Notes: generated by a model from the sequence alone, not told the origin. 64,000 nucleotides of DNA from Dehalogenimonas lykanthroporepellens BL-DC-9 (GCA_000143165.1 CP002084.1:1622511-1686510); one strand, 5' to 3'; numbered from the stretch's first letter, positions 40,694-48,371 are shown. Translations and numbers: made by a program.

Positions 40694-41464
40694 TTACTGT
40701 TGAGGTTTCGCCGCCGCACTCGCGGTCGGCTCCGGCTTCGGCCGGGCGGCACTCGCCGCAGCTCCGGCTGCCGTGTTGTTGAAGGCTTTAACGAAGCTCG
40801 AAAAATCGAGGGGGATGACTTCGGGGAGTCGGCCGGTGCGGTCACCGGCGTCGTAGTTGGGACTGGGCTTGGTGCGCATCACGCGCTGCCATACCGGCTT
40901 GCCGTCCTCGCCGGTTTTCATGTCCAGGTCGCAGAACAGGATCAGGTCCACCAGACCGGTGACCAGCTTCCGCGCCTTTTCCGGCAGCGTCGGCACGATG
41001 CGGGTGTGTTTGCCGGTCCGGGTCTCGATGTCCCGTTCCTGAGAGTGGGAGATCAGGATCAGCCCATAGGGCAGGAAGGCGAGCTTGTTGATGACGCGCT
41101 GGAACTCGTTGTTGATCAGCGCGTAGCCCTTGCCGTAGCCCAGGTCGGATTCGTGCTCGATCTTGAATTTCTTGCAGACGTAGTCCGAGCACATCTTGTA
41201 GGCGTTATCCACCGTGTCGACGACGATGGTCTTGAACTCGTGCTTGCCCTCGGCGATTTCGGCGCAGGCCTGCAGAAGGTCGTCCCAGCAGGTGATCGGG
41301 GTCTGGAACACCTCCAGGGCGTTCAGGCCCGGCTCGGTCGCCAGGAACAGTGCGTCATCGGCCTTGGAGCACCAGGTGCTCTTGCCGATCTTGCTCGGGC
41401 CGTACACCAGGGCGGTGAGGTCCGAGAGTGTGTGTTTGGGTTTGCTTTTGGTCTTGGGAAGCAT
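40694..41464 (-). CDS. AAA_24 / Sak4-like recombination ATPase
   Basis: 256 aa. Walker A is VYGPSKIGKSTWC at about residues 20-32 and Walker B TIVVDTVDN at about 80. LILISHSQERDIETRTGK and LVTGLVDLILFCDLD follow. This is the AAA_24 RecA-like core, the family of Sak4 single-strand annealing proteins in phages. The C-terminal 30 residues are Ala/Pro-rich and disordered. Adjacent DUF669 and PD-(D/E)XK genes complete a phage annealing set. GGAGAC lies upstream of the ATG at 41464. Confidence 0.85.
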   Translation of the reverse strand: MLPKTKSKPKHTLSDLTALVYGPSKIGKSTWCSKADDALFLATEPGLNALEVFQTPITCWDDLLQACAEIAEGKHEFKTIVVDTVDNAYKMCSDYVCKKFKIEHESDLGYGKGYALINNEFQRVINKLAFLPYGLILISHSQERDIETRTGKHTRIVPTLPEKARKLVTGLVDLILFCDLDMKTGEDGKPVWQRVMRTKPSPNYDAGDRTGRLPEVIPLDFSSFVKAFNNTAAGAAASAARPKPEPTASAAAKPQQ

Positions 41465-41490
41465 GGCTTCGTCTCCTTATGGTTGGGATT

Positions 41491-42507
41491 TCAAAACACC
41501 GGAGCGGCGTCTTCACCGGCTCCGTCCCGCAGCTCTTCGTGCGGGGCGATCCGTTGGAAATGGTTTTCGATGACGTTGGGGTTGCCGCCCGAGCGGCAGA
41601 GTTGGAAGTAGGCGCAGGGTCTTCCGTACTGGAAGCAGTAGCTGGTGTTGCGGTAGAAGGTGTTGCGCCGACGGGCGTCGAGCATGGCCTTGGAGAGTTC
41701 CCACAGCTCCGCCCGCAGTTCCTCGAACTGGTCGCGGGAGATGTAGAGCACCTCGCGATGGAACATGCCCGGCTCGAGGTACTTCTCCTGGAGCCGCTGC
41801 TGGAAGGTGTCGTCCTCCTCCGGCAGCTTGCGCTTGGCGCTGCTCTTGCCGGTTTTCGACTTGGCGATCAGCTCCGCCCGGCGGGCCTCGAATTCGGCCT
41901 CGGTCTCACCCTTGCCCTGGCGCAGCTTGGCCTTGACCAGAACGTTGTAGATGATGCCGCTGACCGTGATGCCGAGGGTCTGCTCCAGGTACCAGGCGTA
42001 GAGGATGATCTGGAAATCAGTCCACAGCCGCTCCAGATAGCTGGCGTCGATCTGCGAGGCGGTTTTGTGTTCCAGCAGGAAATACTGGCCATCCTGACGG
42101 ACGATGCCGTCCACCTTCCCGGCGAGAATGAAACTGCGCGAGGTCGCTCCGGTCGCCGGGTTGACGATGGGACCTTCGAAGGTTTTCTCGAGCGCGACGA
42201 CCTCGAACTCTTCAGCGGGGTAGTGTTCCGCATAGGCGCTCATCATGGCCCTGGCGAGATGCCAGTCGGCCTGTTGATGGTCGTCCTGCGCCCTGTTCGG
42301 ATAGGTCCGGTCGATGTGGTCGATGACCTTGGCCAGATCCCGCTCGCCGTGCCAGCACTCCAGGCAGTCGTGAATGACCGAGCCGAAGGCCAGATTGGGG
42401 TCACGCTCGAGCGGCACCAGCTCGTCGATGTAGCGCCACTTGCAGGCCATGCGGCAGTTGCGGAACAGCCGCCACATGGAATAGGTGGTGGTCATCAGCT
42501 CGCTCAT
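41491..42507 (-). CDS. PD-(D/E)XK nuclease, Cas4/RecB-like
   Basis: 338 aa. GSVIHDCLECWHG carries the conserved His, GKVDGIVRQDGQYFLLEHKTAS the D and E-x-K. Four cysteines, two near residue 18-22 (NCRMACKW) and a C-terminal cluster (CFQYGRPCAYFQLC), probably bind a 4Fe-4S cluster as in AddB or Cas4. It would make single-strand DNA for the annealing protein. The start overlaps the stop of the 112-aa gene upstream by 4 nt. The protein has a charged insertion (RKLPEEDDTFQQRLQEK) before the Cys cluster. Confidence 0.88.
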   Translation of the reverse strand: MSELMTTTYSMWRLFRNCRMACKWRYIDELVPLERDPNLAFGSVIHDCLECWHGERDLAKVIDHIDRTYPNRAQDDHQQADWHLARAMMSAYAEHYPAEEFEVVALEKTFEGPIVNPATGATSRSFILAGKVDGIVRQDGQYFLLEHKTASQIDASYLERLWTDFQIILYAWYLEQTLGITVSGIIYNVLVKAKLRQGKGETEAEFEARRAELIAKSKTGKSSAKRKLPEEDDTFQQRLQEKYLEPGMFHREVLYISRDQFEELRAELWELSKAMLDARRRNTFYRNTSYCFQYGRPCAYFQLCRSGGNPNVIENHFQRIAPHEELRDGAGEDAAPVF

Positions 42508-42842
42508 ACCGCCACCCCCGCCGTAGCGGCGGCGGGCGTTGCGCGATGCTTGGAGGCACAGGCGCAGCCCGACGGCTGGGTTCGTTCGATCAGGACCGAG
42601 CGTTCGCCGTACTCCTTGGTGGCGAAGCCGGTGAAGATGCGGGCGAGGTCGCTGCCGACATCGGTGGAGGCGTCGATCACGCAGGTGCGGCGGGCCGTGT
42701 CCAGATTGAACCGGCTCTCCATCCGCACACGGGAACGGCCATGCAGGCTTTCGACAGCCAGCATCGCCAGCATGAAAGTGTCTTCCAGTTCCTGGGCCGG
42801 GACCGACTCGTCAAAACGGTACTTGTAGGTGTCGTGAGTCAT
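42504..42842 (-). CDS. Small protein heading the replication operon, unknown
   Basis: 112 aa. TYKYRFDESVPAQELEDTFMLAMLAVESLHGRSRVRMESRFNLDTARRTCVIDASTDVGSDLARIFTGFATKEYGERSVLIER reads as a small alpha/beta domain. A tail with two close Cys (SGCACAS) and an Ala-rich end follow. No family is recognised. It is the first gene of the replication operon and is preceded 70 nt upstream by the phage promoter motif. The ATG at 42842 has GAGGAG upstream. Confidence 0.65.
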   Translation of the reverse strand: MTHDTYKYRFDESVPAQELEDTFMLAMLAVESLHGRSRVRMESRFNLDTARRTCVIDASTDVGSDLARIFTGFATKEYGERSVLIERTQPSGCACASKHRATPAAATAGVAV

Positions 42843-42912
42843 AGTTGAACTCCTCTTTTGTTCAGGTTCTGATTTCCGAGGCCCCGGATAGCCGCACCAT
42901 GCGGCACGGTGC

Positions 42913-42944
42913 TTACTTACCGGAGCCGGAGTCGATGCGTCGGA
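42913..42944 (-). promoter_or_regulatory. Phage 32-bp motif, copy 7 (predicted sigma-dependent promoter)
   Basis: TCCGAC-N14-TCCGGTAAGTAA on the minus strand, located 2 nt after the sigma gene's stop end (42947) and 70 nt before the replication operon. The sigma gene itself has no such motif ahead of it, which fits an early gene that then switches on this promoter. Confidence 0.8.
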
Positions 42945-42946
42945 GA

Positions 42947-43531
42947 TCACAGGTAGTCGGTCAGGCCAGCCTCGCGGAACGCGTCCCGGAGCTTGCTCAG
43001 CCGGTCGTAGAGGGTGGTTCTGGGAATGCCCATCTCCCGGGCGACTTCGGCCATGGTGCTGTCGTGCAGGCGCAAGCACAGATCCCGGAGCTCTTCCGGC
43101 AGCGAGGCGATGGCCTGGCCGAGATCCATGCGGATCTCATGGGCGAGGCGCTCTCTTGTTTCGCGGGTGCCGCCTCCCAGAGAGCCTTCGCTATCCAGGA
43201 AGTCGATCCGCTCGGTGGTGTCGCCCTCACCGTTGTCGAGGGGTTCGTTGAGTGATGTTTGGCAGAGCCGCCAGTCCCGGCATTGGGCGAACCGGGCCTC
43301 CAGAATGGTGGAGATGTGACGTTCGACGATCCGGGCCATGAAGGTGGTCTTCTTGGCCTTGGCGGGATTGAAATGCCGCATCCGCTGCAGCAGATCGATC
43401 ATCAGTTCCTGTTCGAGATCGGGTCTGTCGTCCTCGGTGAATCCGGCCTTGCCTACGAGTTGACGTGCTTTGTGCCGAATGAGGTCGGCGGCATACTTGT
43501 CGATGCCGTCGTAAGAATTCTGAGAAACCAT
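42947..43531 (-). CDS. Phage-encoded sigma-70 family (ECF-like) factor
   Basis: 194 aa. Region 2 at about residues 10-85: AADLIRHKARQLVGK, DLEQELMIDLLQRMRHFNPAKAKKTTFMARIVERHISTILEARFA. A linker of about 40 residues follows, then region 4 at about 130-190: LGQAIASLPEELRDLCLRLHDSTMAEVAREMGIPRTTLYDRLSKLRDAFREAG. No region 1.1 or 3 is present. The two-domain plan is that of an ECF-type sigma. The most likely targets are the seven 32-bp motifs in this prophage. The SD (GAGGAGG) just before the ATG at 43531 lies in an 8-bp hairpin. Upstream is one small gene and a structured leader. Confidence 0.85.
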   Translation of the reverse strand: MVSQNSYDGIDKYAADLIRHKARQLVGKAGFTEDDRPDLEQELMIDLLQRMRHFNPAKAKKTTFMARIVERHISTILEARFAQCRDWRLCQTSLNEPLDNGEGDTTERIDFLDSEGSLGGGTRETRERLAHEIRMDLGQAIASLPEELRDLCLRLHDSTMAEVAREMGIPRTTLYDRLSKLRDAFREAGLTDYL

Positions 43532-43536
43532 CGGGG

Positions 43537-43555
43537 CCTCCTCGGAGCGAGGAGG
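43537..43555 (-). promoter_or_regulatory. Hairpin enclosing the sigma gene's ribosome-binding site
   Basis: In the mRNA: CCTCCTCG, loop CTC, CGAGGAGG, then 5 nt and ATG. The 3' arm is the Shine-Dalgarno sequence of the sigma gene, so the 8-bp GC-rich stem would block ribosomes until opened. Confidence 0.65.
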
Positions 43556-43726
43556 AGGTCCGCGTGGGTGTCGGCACGGGCCAGATCACAGGACAAAGCT
43601 GTCGCGTGGGCGAAGGGGTCGCAGGTACGCCGCCAATTGCCGTATTCGGCTCGGCGACACCCACAACAGCCTCCGCCATGCGTCCAGCTTGTTGTCCAGT
43701 GTCTAAGGGTTCAGGTCGTTACGTGT
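43556..43726. other. Leader between early gene and sigma gene
   Basis: About 170 nt with no gene. A 10-bp inverted repeat GTGGGTGTCG (43564-43573) and CGACACCCAC (43655-43664) brackets 81 nt. In RNA this would form a long-range stem above the SD hairpin. Confidence 0.4.
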
Positions 43727-44053
43727 TCAGGCTGCCCGTTCCTCGATGCGCATCAGGAACGGGAGACCGTGCTTGATCTCGAGCAGGCAGACTTTTCCGC
43801 TGCCCATCTGCGCGAGGTGCTCCAGCAGCGCCACAACCTCTTGCTTAAGGATGAAGTCATCCTGGTCGCGCTCGGGCCGGGGACCGCTCTGTCCGCCCAG
43901 CTTGATCTCGCGCTCGATGACTGTGTCAGGGGTGAGTTCCGGCTCGCCGTCGCGGACCGGAATGTTGGTGATGCGGCCGAAGTTGATGTCCTGCATCAGC
44001 TCGATGAGTCGCCGCTTCGGTGGGGAGAGATGTGCTTTACTTGTCTGGTTCAT
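43727..44053 (-). CDS. Small early phage protein, unknown
   Basis: 108 aa (MNQTSKAHLSPPKRRLIELMQDINFGRITNIPVRDGEPELTP). The middle reads VIEREIKLGGQSGPRPERDQDDFILKQEVVALLEHLAQMGSGKVCLLEIKHGLPFLMRIEE. The sequence suggests a small alpha/beta DNA- or RNA-associated protein, but no family is recognised. It lies between the structured leader (44087-44149) and the sigma gene, on the same strand, so it belongs to the early operon. AAGGAGG lies 5-6 nt before the ATG. Confidence 0.65.
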   Translation of the reverse strand: MNQTSKAHLSPPKRRLIELMQDINFGRITNIPVRDGEPELTPDTVIEREIKLGGQSGPRPERDQDDFILKQEVVALLEHLAQMGSGKVCLLEIKHGLPFLMRIEERAA

Positions 44054-44086
44054 GCCGAACCTCCTTCATTTCTGGACCGACCGGGA

Positions 44087-44149
44087 GACAGGTCCGGCAT
44101 GAATTTCCCGGGTGGCGGTCGTGAACTCTTTGTGTTCACCAGACCTGTC
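44087..44149 (-). promoter_or_regulatory. Structured 5' leader of the early operon
   Basis: GACAGGTCTGG pairs with CCGGACCTGTC (44139-44149 and 44087-44097), an 11-bp stem with one G-U pair. Inside it GTGAAC/GTTCAC (44121-44139) can form a second hairpin. It ends about 30 nt before the gene at 44053. Confidence 0.4.
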
Positions 44150-44312
44150 ACCCTGCTTTGGCGAATTTTCGTTGCGACCCCGAAAAACGCCCTGGCTCAA
44201 GGAGGAGGAAAGCCCGTAAGGCTCTGATTGGTGGTGGGTTTACAGAGGAAAAAATTTTTAACTTTTTTTGCCCGGCCCCAGTGAAATTTCACCGGGCGGG
44301 CCTCCAAGACGC

Positions 44313-44350
44313 AAAAAGCCCCGATCCAGAATCCTGAATCGGGGCTTTAA
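44313..44350 (-). terminator. Rho-independent terminator behind the two-gene unit
   Basis: AAAGCCCCGAT, loop of 12 nt, ATCGGGGCTTT, then TT in the minus direction. It lies 24 nt after the stop at 44374. The stem is followed by U-rich sequence on both strands, so it could work in both directions. It separates the repressor transcript from the early operon. Confidence 0.85.
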
Positions 44351-44373
44351 TTTCGCTTGGATATTAAGGGTGG

Positions 44374-45438
44374 TCAGTAGACCTCGGCACCTTCCGGGAG
44401 GATGCGGAACTTGCATCGGTAGGTCTTTGTATCCTTGACCCATTCGATGGGATCATCATCGAGCCGGAAGAATTCACGCAGGTGCTTCGACAACTCTTGC
44501 TTTTGTTTCTTCAGTTTGTCCGAGGCGTATCGGCTGTGCCAGTCGATCTCGCCACTGGAGTTGGCAAACCCCTCAAGCAATTTCCATTGCTCGGTTGGAT
44601 TGCCATTCTTCCTGCTCGCCATTCCCATTTGCGTATAGGTGTATCGACCGCTCTGGTCTCCCGCCCATATTGTGACGGTATGGCCATCGCGGAACTGAAT
44701 CTTGATTTGTGGCCATGTGGTGCCCGGCGGTGTCATGAAAAACACTGTGCCGCCTGAATCCGGCCCAGGCACCTGATCGATAAGGGGAGCGAATATCTCA
44801 GTCTTGTCCCGACGGGTCAGGAGTCGTGGCGCATCACCCAGGTACAGATCTTCGTTCAGCGCGACGAAAAGGCTGTCTTTCTGCGCCAGCAGTGTTTCAA
44901 CTGCAGGACTCAGATGAAGGCGCGTGGGCGCTATTACAACAAATGGTTTGGGGGTCGAAAGGCATAATGATCGGACGACCTCTACCAGCGCGTCCTTACT
45001 GTCCTGCATTGTCAGCACAACGGGGAAGTCCATCCCGGCCGTGGGTATGAAATCGCCCAGTCTCCATGTGTGGGGCAGGCCATCGAGTTTTGCCTCTCGG
45101 TGTTCAATTCCCATGGCCGTGCAGATAGCGCCATTGATGGCTGACTGCTTGAGCCGGTAGATCAGCGTCTGCCGTGGAGAGAGTTGGATGGCCGCGTGTT
45201 CTTTTTCGATGCAGACGGCTCGGATGTCGGTCTTCGCATGGGTGATCACACTACGTGGGCATCCCAGGCCACATTCCGTCGGGCAATCCACAGCGGTCGC
45301 GTGATTCTTGGTCAGTTGAAGAAAATTGTCCCGAAACAATGGATACCGGTCCCAACCGGAGAGCGCCTTATCCCAATCGAACAGCGCCGCCGACTTTCCA
45401 GGCAATGTCTCCAGGTATGCCCAGAAGGGGTCACTCAT
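44374..45438 (-). CDS. Unrecognised protein, second gene of repressor-linked unit
   Basis: 354 aa from the ATG at 45438, which overlaps the stop of the upstream gene; the longer frame overlaps that gene too far. MSDPFWAYLETLPG starts it, followed by a cysteine cluster TAVDCPTECGLGCPRSV near residue 50-65. The middle has a beta-rich part (LGDFIPTAGMDFPVVLTMQDSKDALVEVVRSLCL, FVVIAPTRLHLSPAVETLLAQKDSLFVALNEDLYLG). The end is basic and helical (SDKLKKQKQELSKHLREFFRLDDDPIEW). The C-terminus resembles a small DNA-binding helical domain. No known family is recognised. It is coupled to 45431-46597, lies between the repressor and a terminator, and is therefore probably expressed in the lysogen. Confidence 0.6.
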   Translation of the reverse strand: MSDPFWAYLETLPGKSAALFDWDKALSGWDRYPLFRDNFLQLTKNHATAVDCPTECGLGCPRSVITHAKTDIRAVCIEKEHAAIQLSPRQTLIYRLKQSAINGAICTAMGIEHREAKLDGLPHTWRLGDFIPTAGMDFPVVLTMQDSKDALVEVVRSLCLSTPKPFVVIAPTRLHLSPAVETLLAQKDSLFVALNEDLYLGDAPRLLTRRDKTEIFAPLIDQVPGPDSGGTVFFMTPPGTTWPQIKIQFRDGHTVTIWAGDQSGRYTYTQMGMASRKNGNPTEQWKLLEGFANSSGEIDWHSRYASDKLKKQKQELSKHLREFFRLDDDPIEWVKDTKTYRCKFRILPEGAEVY

Positions 45439-46597
45439 CCGAGGCCCCTCCGGCTCCGACAATAAAGCCCCTGAGTCCGAGCCAGCGCTCGATAACCTCG
45501 GCATCACCATCCCGCTTGAATTGCGCTCGGTTACCTGAACTCAAGGTGACCGACCTGGGCGTCTTGGAACCGTCGAATTTGATCTGGAAGCTCGCCTTGA
45601 CGATCTTGCCTCCAGCGGGAAGGGTCTTATCTCGATCTCGGAGAGAAGCGAACATGTCCTCGGATCGCCGGATTTCTAAATCCTTGTGTGCGCCACCCCA
45701 AAAAAACTGAACCTCTTTCAGTCTGACGTATTCAATGCCTTCCACGTCGTCACAAAGAAGCGCTTCTTCCCCGATCTGCCGTAGTGGCTCGAGGTCGAAT
45801 CGGCTACGCTCGCTAAAGAACTCTTCGTTGCCGAACAGATGCAGCCCGAATTTCTTCCGGTAGAGCTCCTTCTCGCCCTTGGTTTCGGCGTTCATGCGGA
45901 TCTCCCCAATGACGGGGTTGTAGGCAAGCACGTCGAATTTTTCAGGGCGGAAGTACTGACTGGTGGACTCACCGGCCTCAATGACCGCCTCACGAGCATA
46001 GGGCTTGCCGTGGCGCACGAGGAACCATGTGTGGCCTTCTTTCGGATAAACGAACACCTTGGAATACTTGCCCCGACGCTTCTTAGAAAACCATTCGTCA
46101 AGATCGGCTTCAAGGGCCGCGAGGGTTTCCTCCGATGGCAGCACGAAATCTGGCAGCGGGTTTTTCTTGGTCTTGAAATACTCGAAGGACCTGACGTTCA
46201 TGAAGAACTGTTCGGCGTGTACCTTCTCGATGATTTCCCGATCAGCCATCCAGACCTGTATAGCCAAGTCTGCCGGTGCGGCGTTCTCCCCAATTTCCAC
46301 GTCGATGTCCGTTCCAGCGATCTCATCCTGAATGGAGTCGAATCCTTCAGGAGTCGAAACTTCATTTACATAGAACAAGGCCTCTGCAAGGTCGTCTGGA
46401 GTTGAGCCGTCCGGGGTCAGCAAAATGTGACTGAGCGCGTTGTAGTCCAAGCCATCTTCCTGCTGGACTGGTGGCAACTCTACGCCGCGAGCTGAAAAAT
46501 AGGCGGCATGAGGCTCCAGAAAGGCAATGAGATGCTTCCTGTCGATTCGCCGGAGCATTTCCGGCTTCGAAAAGCGGCGTAGGTTGAAAGTTGCCAT
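45431..46597 (-). CDS. Unrecognised protein, first gene of repressor-linked unit
   Basis: 388 aa. MATFNLRRFSKPEMLRRIDRKHLIAFLEPH at the start, then GLDYNALSHILLTPDGSTPDDLAEALFYVNEVST, a helical region and a beta-rich C-terminal half (YSKVFVYPKEGHTWFLVRHGKPYAREAVIEAG). The end (GKIVKASFQIKFDGSKTPRSVTLSSGNRAQFKRDGDAEVIERWLGLRGFI) looks like a nucleic-acid-binding fold. No match is recognised. It follows the repressor gene by 46 nt and overlaps its partner by 8 nt. In prophages, genes beside the repressor on the lysogenic transcript are often superinfection immunity or defence genes, so that is a plausible but unproven role. Confidence 0.6.
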   Translation of the reverse strand: MATFNLRRFSKPEMLRRIDRKHLIAFLEPHAAYFSARGVELPPVQQEDGLDYNALSHILLTPDGSTPDDLAEALFYVNEVSTPEGFDSIQDEIAGTDIDVEIGENAAPADLAIQVWMADREIIEKVHAEQFFMNVRSFEYFKTKKNPLPDFVLPSEETLAALEADLDEWFSKKRRGKYSKVFVYPKEGHTWFLVRHGKPYAREAVIEAGESTSQYFRPEKFDVLAYNPVIGEIRMNAETKGEKELYRKKFGLHLFGNEEFFSERSRFDLEPLRQIGEEALLCDDVEGIEYVRLKEVQFFWGGAHKDLEIRRSEDMFASLRDRDKTLPAGGKIVKASFQIKFDGSKTPRSVTLSSGNRAQFKRDGDAEVIERWLGLRGFIVGAGGASDE

Positions 46598-46643
46598 TAG
46601 TTACTCCTCTCGTTTTGTCGTTACTTTTCCATATCTGTCTCGA

Positions 46644-47267
46644 TCAATTCCGTTTCCACCCAACGACCTTGCCCAACACGCGAAGGTCATCCTCCGGCCT
46701 GATTCGGATCTTCCGTACCTCCGGGTTCTCGGGCACCAATTCGATGAGCTCGTCTTTGATTCTCAACCGCTTAACGGTCGCTTCGTCGTTGAACAGCGCC
46801 ACAACGATGTCACCGTCCTCGGCGATGGGCTGCTGCCGCACAATGATCAAATCGCCATCGTTGATACCGGCACCGACCATGCTGTCCCCCACCGCACGGA
46901 GTGCGAAGTGCTGTCCGGAACGAACGACGTCCGACTCGACCAGCACCTGGCCTGTGATGTTCTCTTCGGCCAGGATGGGGCGGCCAGCGGCCACCATACC
47001 CACAACAGGGACTGAAACCAGAGAGGCAGCCATCTCACTGGGGCGGCGGGCAACAGCTATGCCTCGCGACTTTCCGTCCTCTCGCTTCAGGTATCCCTTG
47101 CGCACCAGTTGATTGATTCGGTCGTGGGCACTCGCCGGGCTGATTTCAAAGATCTCGCTCAGTTCCTTCACCGTTGGAGGGAAGCCCTTGGCATCGACAA
47201 AACGACATATCGCTTCGAGCGTTTTCCGCTGCAACGGCGTTATCTCATCCGTCTTCGCTTTGCCCAT
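46644..47267 (-). CDS. lexA: LexA/S24-type phage repressor
   Basis: 207 aa from the ATG at 47267 (MGKAKTDEITPLQRKTLEAICRFVDAKGFPPTVKELSEIFEISPASAHDRINQLVRKGYL), a LexA-type winged helix at residues 9-65. The peptidase domain has the A94-G95 cleavage site (MVAAGRP), nucleophile S129 (AVGDSMVGAGI) and base K166 (EATVKRLRI). It should cleave itself with RecA after DNA damage and induce the prophage. A perfect 7-bp-arm palindrome lies between its -35 and -10. It could be a captured host LexA rather than a pure phage repressor. The gene symbol is by similarity. Confidence 0.85.
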   Translation of the reverse strand: MGKAKTDEITPLQRKTLEAICRFVDAKGFPPTVKELSEIFEISPASAHDRINQLVRKGYLKREDGKSRGIAVARRPSEMAASLVSVPVVGMVAAGRPILAEENITGQVLVESDVVRSGQHFALRAVGDSMVGAGINDGDLIIVRQQPIAEDGDIVVALFNDEATVKRLRIKDELIELVPENPEVRKIRIRPEDDLRVLGKVVGWKRN

Positions 47268-47323
47268 GGCGTCTCCATTTCTGTTGAAAGACAAAAAGGC
47301 GCAACGCGCCAGCAAACCCTAAT

Positions 47324-47371
47324 AATATAAACCTGATGCATATCAGGTCAAGAAATAATCTCACACCTGAT
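47324..47371 (-). promoter_or_regulatory. Repressor promoter with embedded operator
   Basis: TTGACC at 47346-47351 and TATATT at 47324-47329 (minus strand) with a 16-nt spacer, or TATTAT two bases further. The palindrome ACCTGAT-GCAT-ATCAGGT (47331-47348) fills the spacer, and a half-site ACCTGAT is at 47365-47371. This is the pattern of autorepression. Confidence 0.7.
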
Positions 47372-47569
47372 TTCCGACACTTCCACGAGCCCCTCGGTAG
47401 GTAAGGCATTGAAGAATGCCGGTTTGAAACCGGACGAGCAGTTAGAAACCAGATAACCGACCAGAGGCGGAGCTGAGGCGGTTGTGGGTGCCATCGAACG
47501 CGCATCCCGACCGCCACCGCTTTCTGGCATCCACACCATCCAGCCCCCCGGTCCCACCGGAGGTGTTCG

Positions 47570-47812
47570 ATGTTGGATGTACAGGAAATGAATGATGGGC
47601 CGGGGCTTGATGACCTTGGCGAAAACGGCAAACCCGGCCGCCTGTCGGGTGAGGCGAGGCTCCAGTCAGCCGCCTCGATTCTGGCCACGGCGGTCCTGCG
47701 CCGAATGGCCAAAAAAGCATGTGTGGGCAATGAGTTAGATGTTTTCGAAGATTCTTCCCCTGTGCTCGGAGAAGGACTTGATTCATTGCCGGAACAGAGC
47801 ATTCATTCATGA
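47570..47812 (+). CDS. Small protein of the recombinase module
   Basis: 80 aa (MLDVQEMNDGPGLDDLGENGKPGRLSGEARLQSAASILATAVLRRMAKKACVGNELDVFEDSSPVLGEG). GGAGG lies 6 nt before the ATG. The centre with ILATAVLRRM and the LDVFEDSSPV end resemble the short proteins often found upstream of DUF2924 and recombinase genes. Function unknown. It begins the plus-strand integration module. Confidence 0.55.
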   Translation: MLDVQEMNDGPGLDDLGENGKPGRLSGEARLQSAASILATAVLRRMAKKACVGNELDVFEDSSPVLGEGLDSLPEQSIHS

Positions 47813-47846
47813 CAACTCGTCCGGAAACCAAAATAAGGAGTTGAAA

Positions 47847-48371
47847 ATGAATGAGTTACAGAACGCCGCCACCGGCGGCAAGAACCAGGACCGAACCCGA
47901 AACTCGGTTCTTCGGCAGATGGCCCTGCTGCAATCCATGTCCCTGGAGCAGCTCCGGGAAAAATGGCTCGACCTCTACGGTGAAGAGCCGCCCCAGTACA
48001 AGAAGCAATTCCTCATCAAGAGGCTGGCCTATCGCATCCAGGAGCTTTTCTACGGCGGGCTGTCCGAGCAGGCCAAGGTCCATCTCCAGCAGGCAGCCAA
48101 GGAGGACCCGGTCGCCACTGTCAATCGACGCATCCCAGAGGAGCGGAAATCGAACGAGGCGATCCTGCCTGGAACCAGACTGGTGCGGGTCTGGAACGAC
48201 CGGCGCTATGAGGTGATCGTCCTTGCCGATGGCTACGAGTTCGAAGGTCGCACCTTCCGGTCGCTCAGCGCGGTGGCCAGGGAGATCACCGGGACGCGCT
48301 GGAACGGCAAGGTCTTTTTCGGACTGAAGAAGGTTTACGGCAGAAAAGCCGAGGGAGGGTCGGATGCTTGA
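47847..48371 (+). CDS. DUF2924-family protein
   Basis: 174 aa from the ATG at 47847, preceded by AAGGAG with 7-nt spacing. LEQLREKWLDLYGEEPPQYKKQFLIKRLAYRIQELFYGGLSEQAKVHL and GTRLVRVWNDRRYEVIVLADGYEFEGRTFRSLSAVAREITGTRWNGKVFFGLK are the two halves of DUF2924. These proteins occur beside large serine recombinases in many prophages and are suspected recombination-directionality or accessory factors. The stop overlaps the recombinase start by 8 nt. Confidence 0.88.
   Translation: MNELQNAATGGKNQDRTRNSVLRQMALLQSMSLEQLREKWLDLYGEEPPQYKKQFLIKRLAYRIQELFYGGLSEQAKVHLQQAAKEDPVATVNRRIPEERKSNEAILPGTRLVRVWNDRRYEVIVLADGYEFEGRTFRSLSAVAREITGTRWNGKVFFGLKKVYGRKAEGGSDA

Noticed and set aside
44260..44300. Palindromic GCCCGG...GTGAAATTTCAC...CCGGGC as a terminator
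   Set aside because: No U-run follows in either direction; the T-run lies on the wrong side. The hairpin at 44313-44350 is the better terminator.
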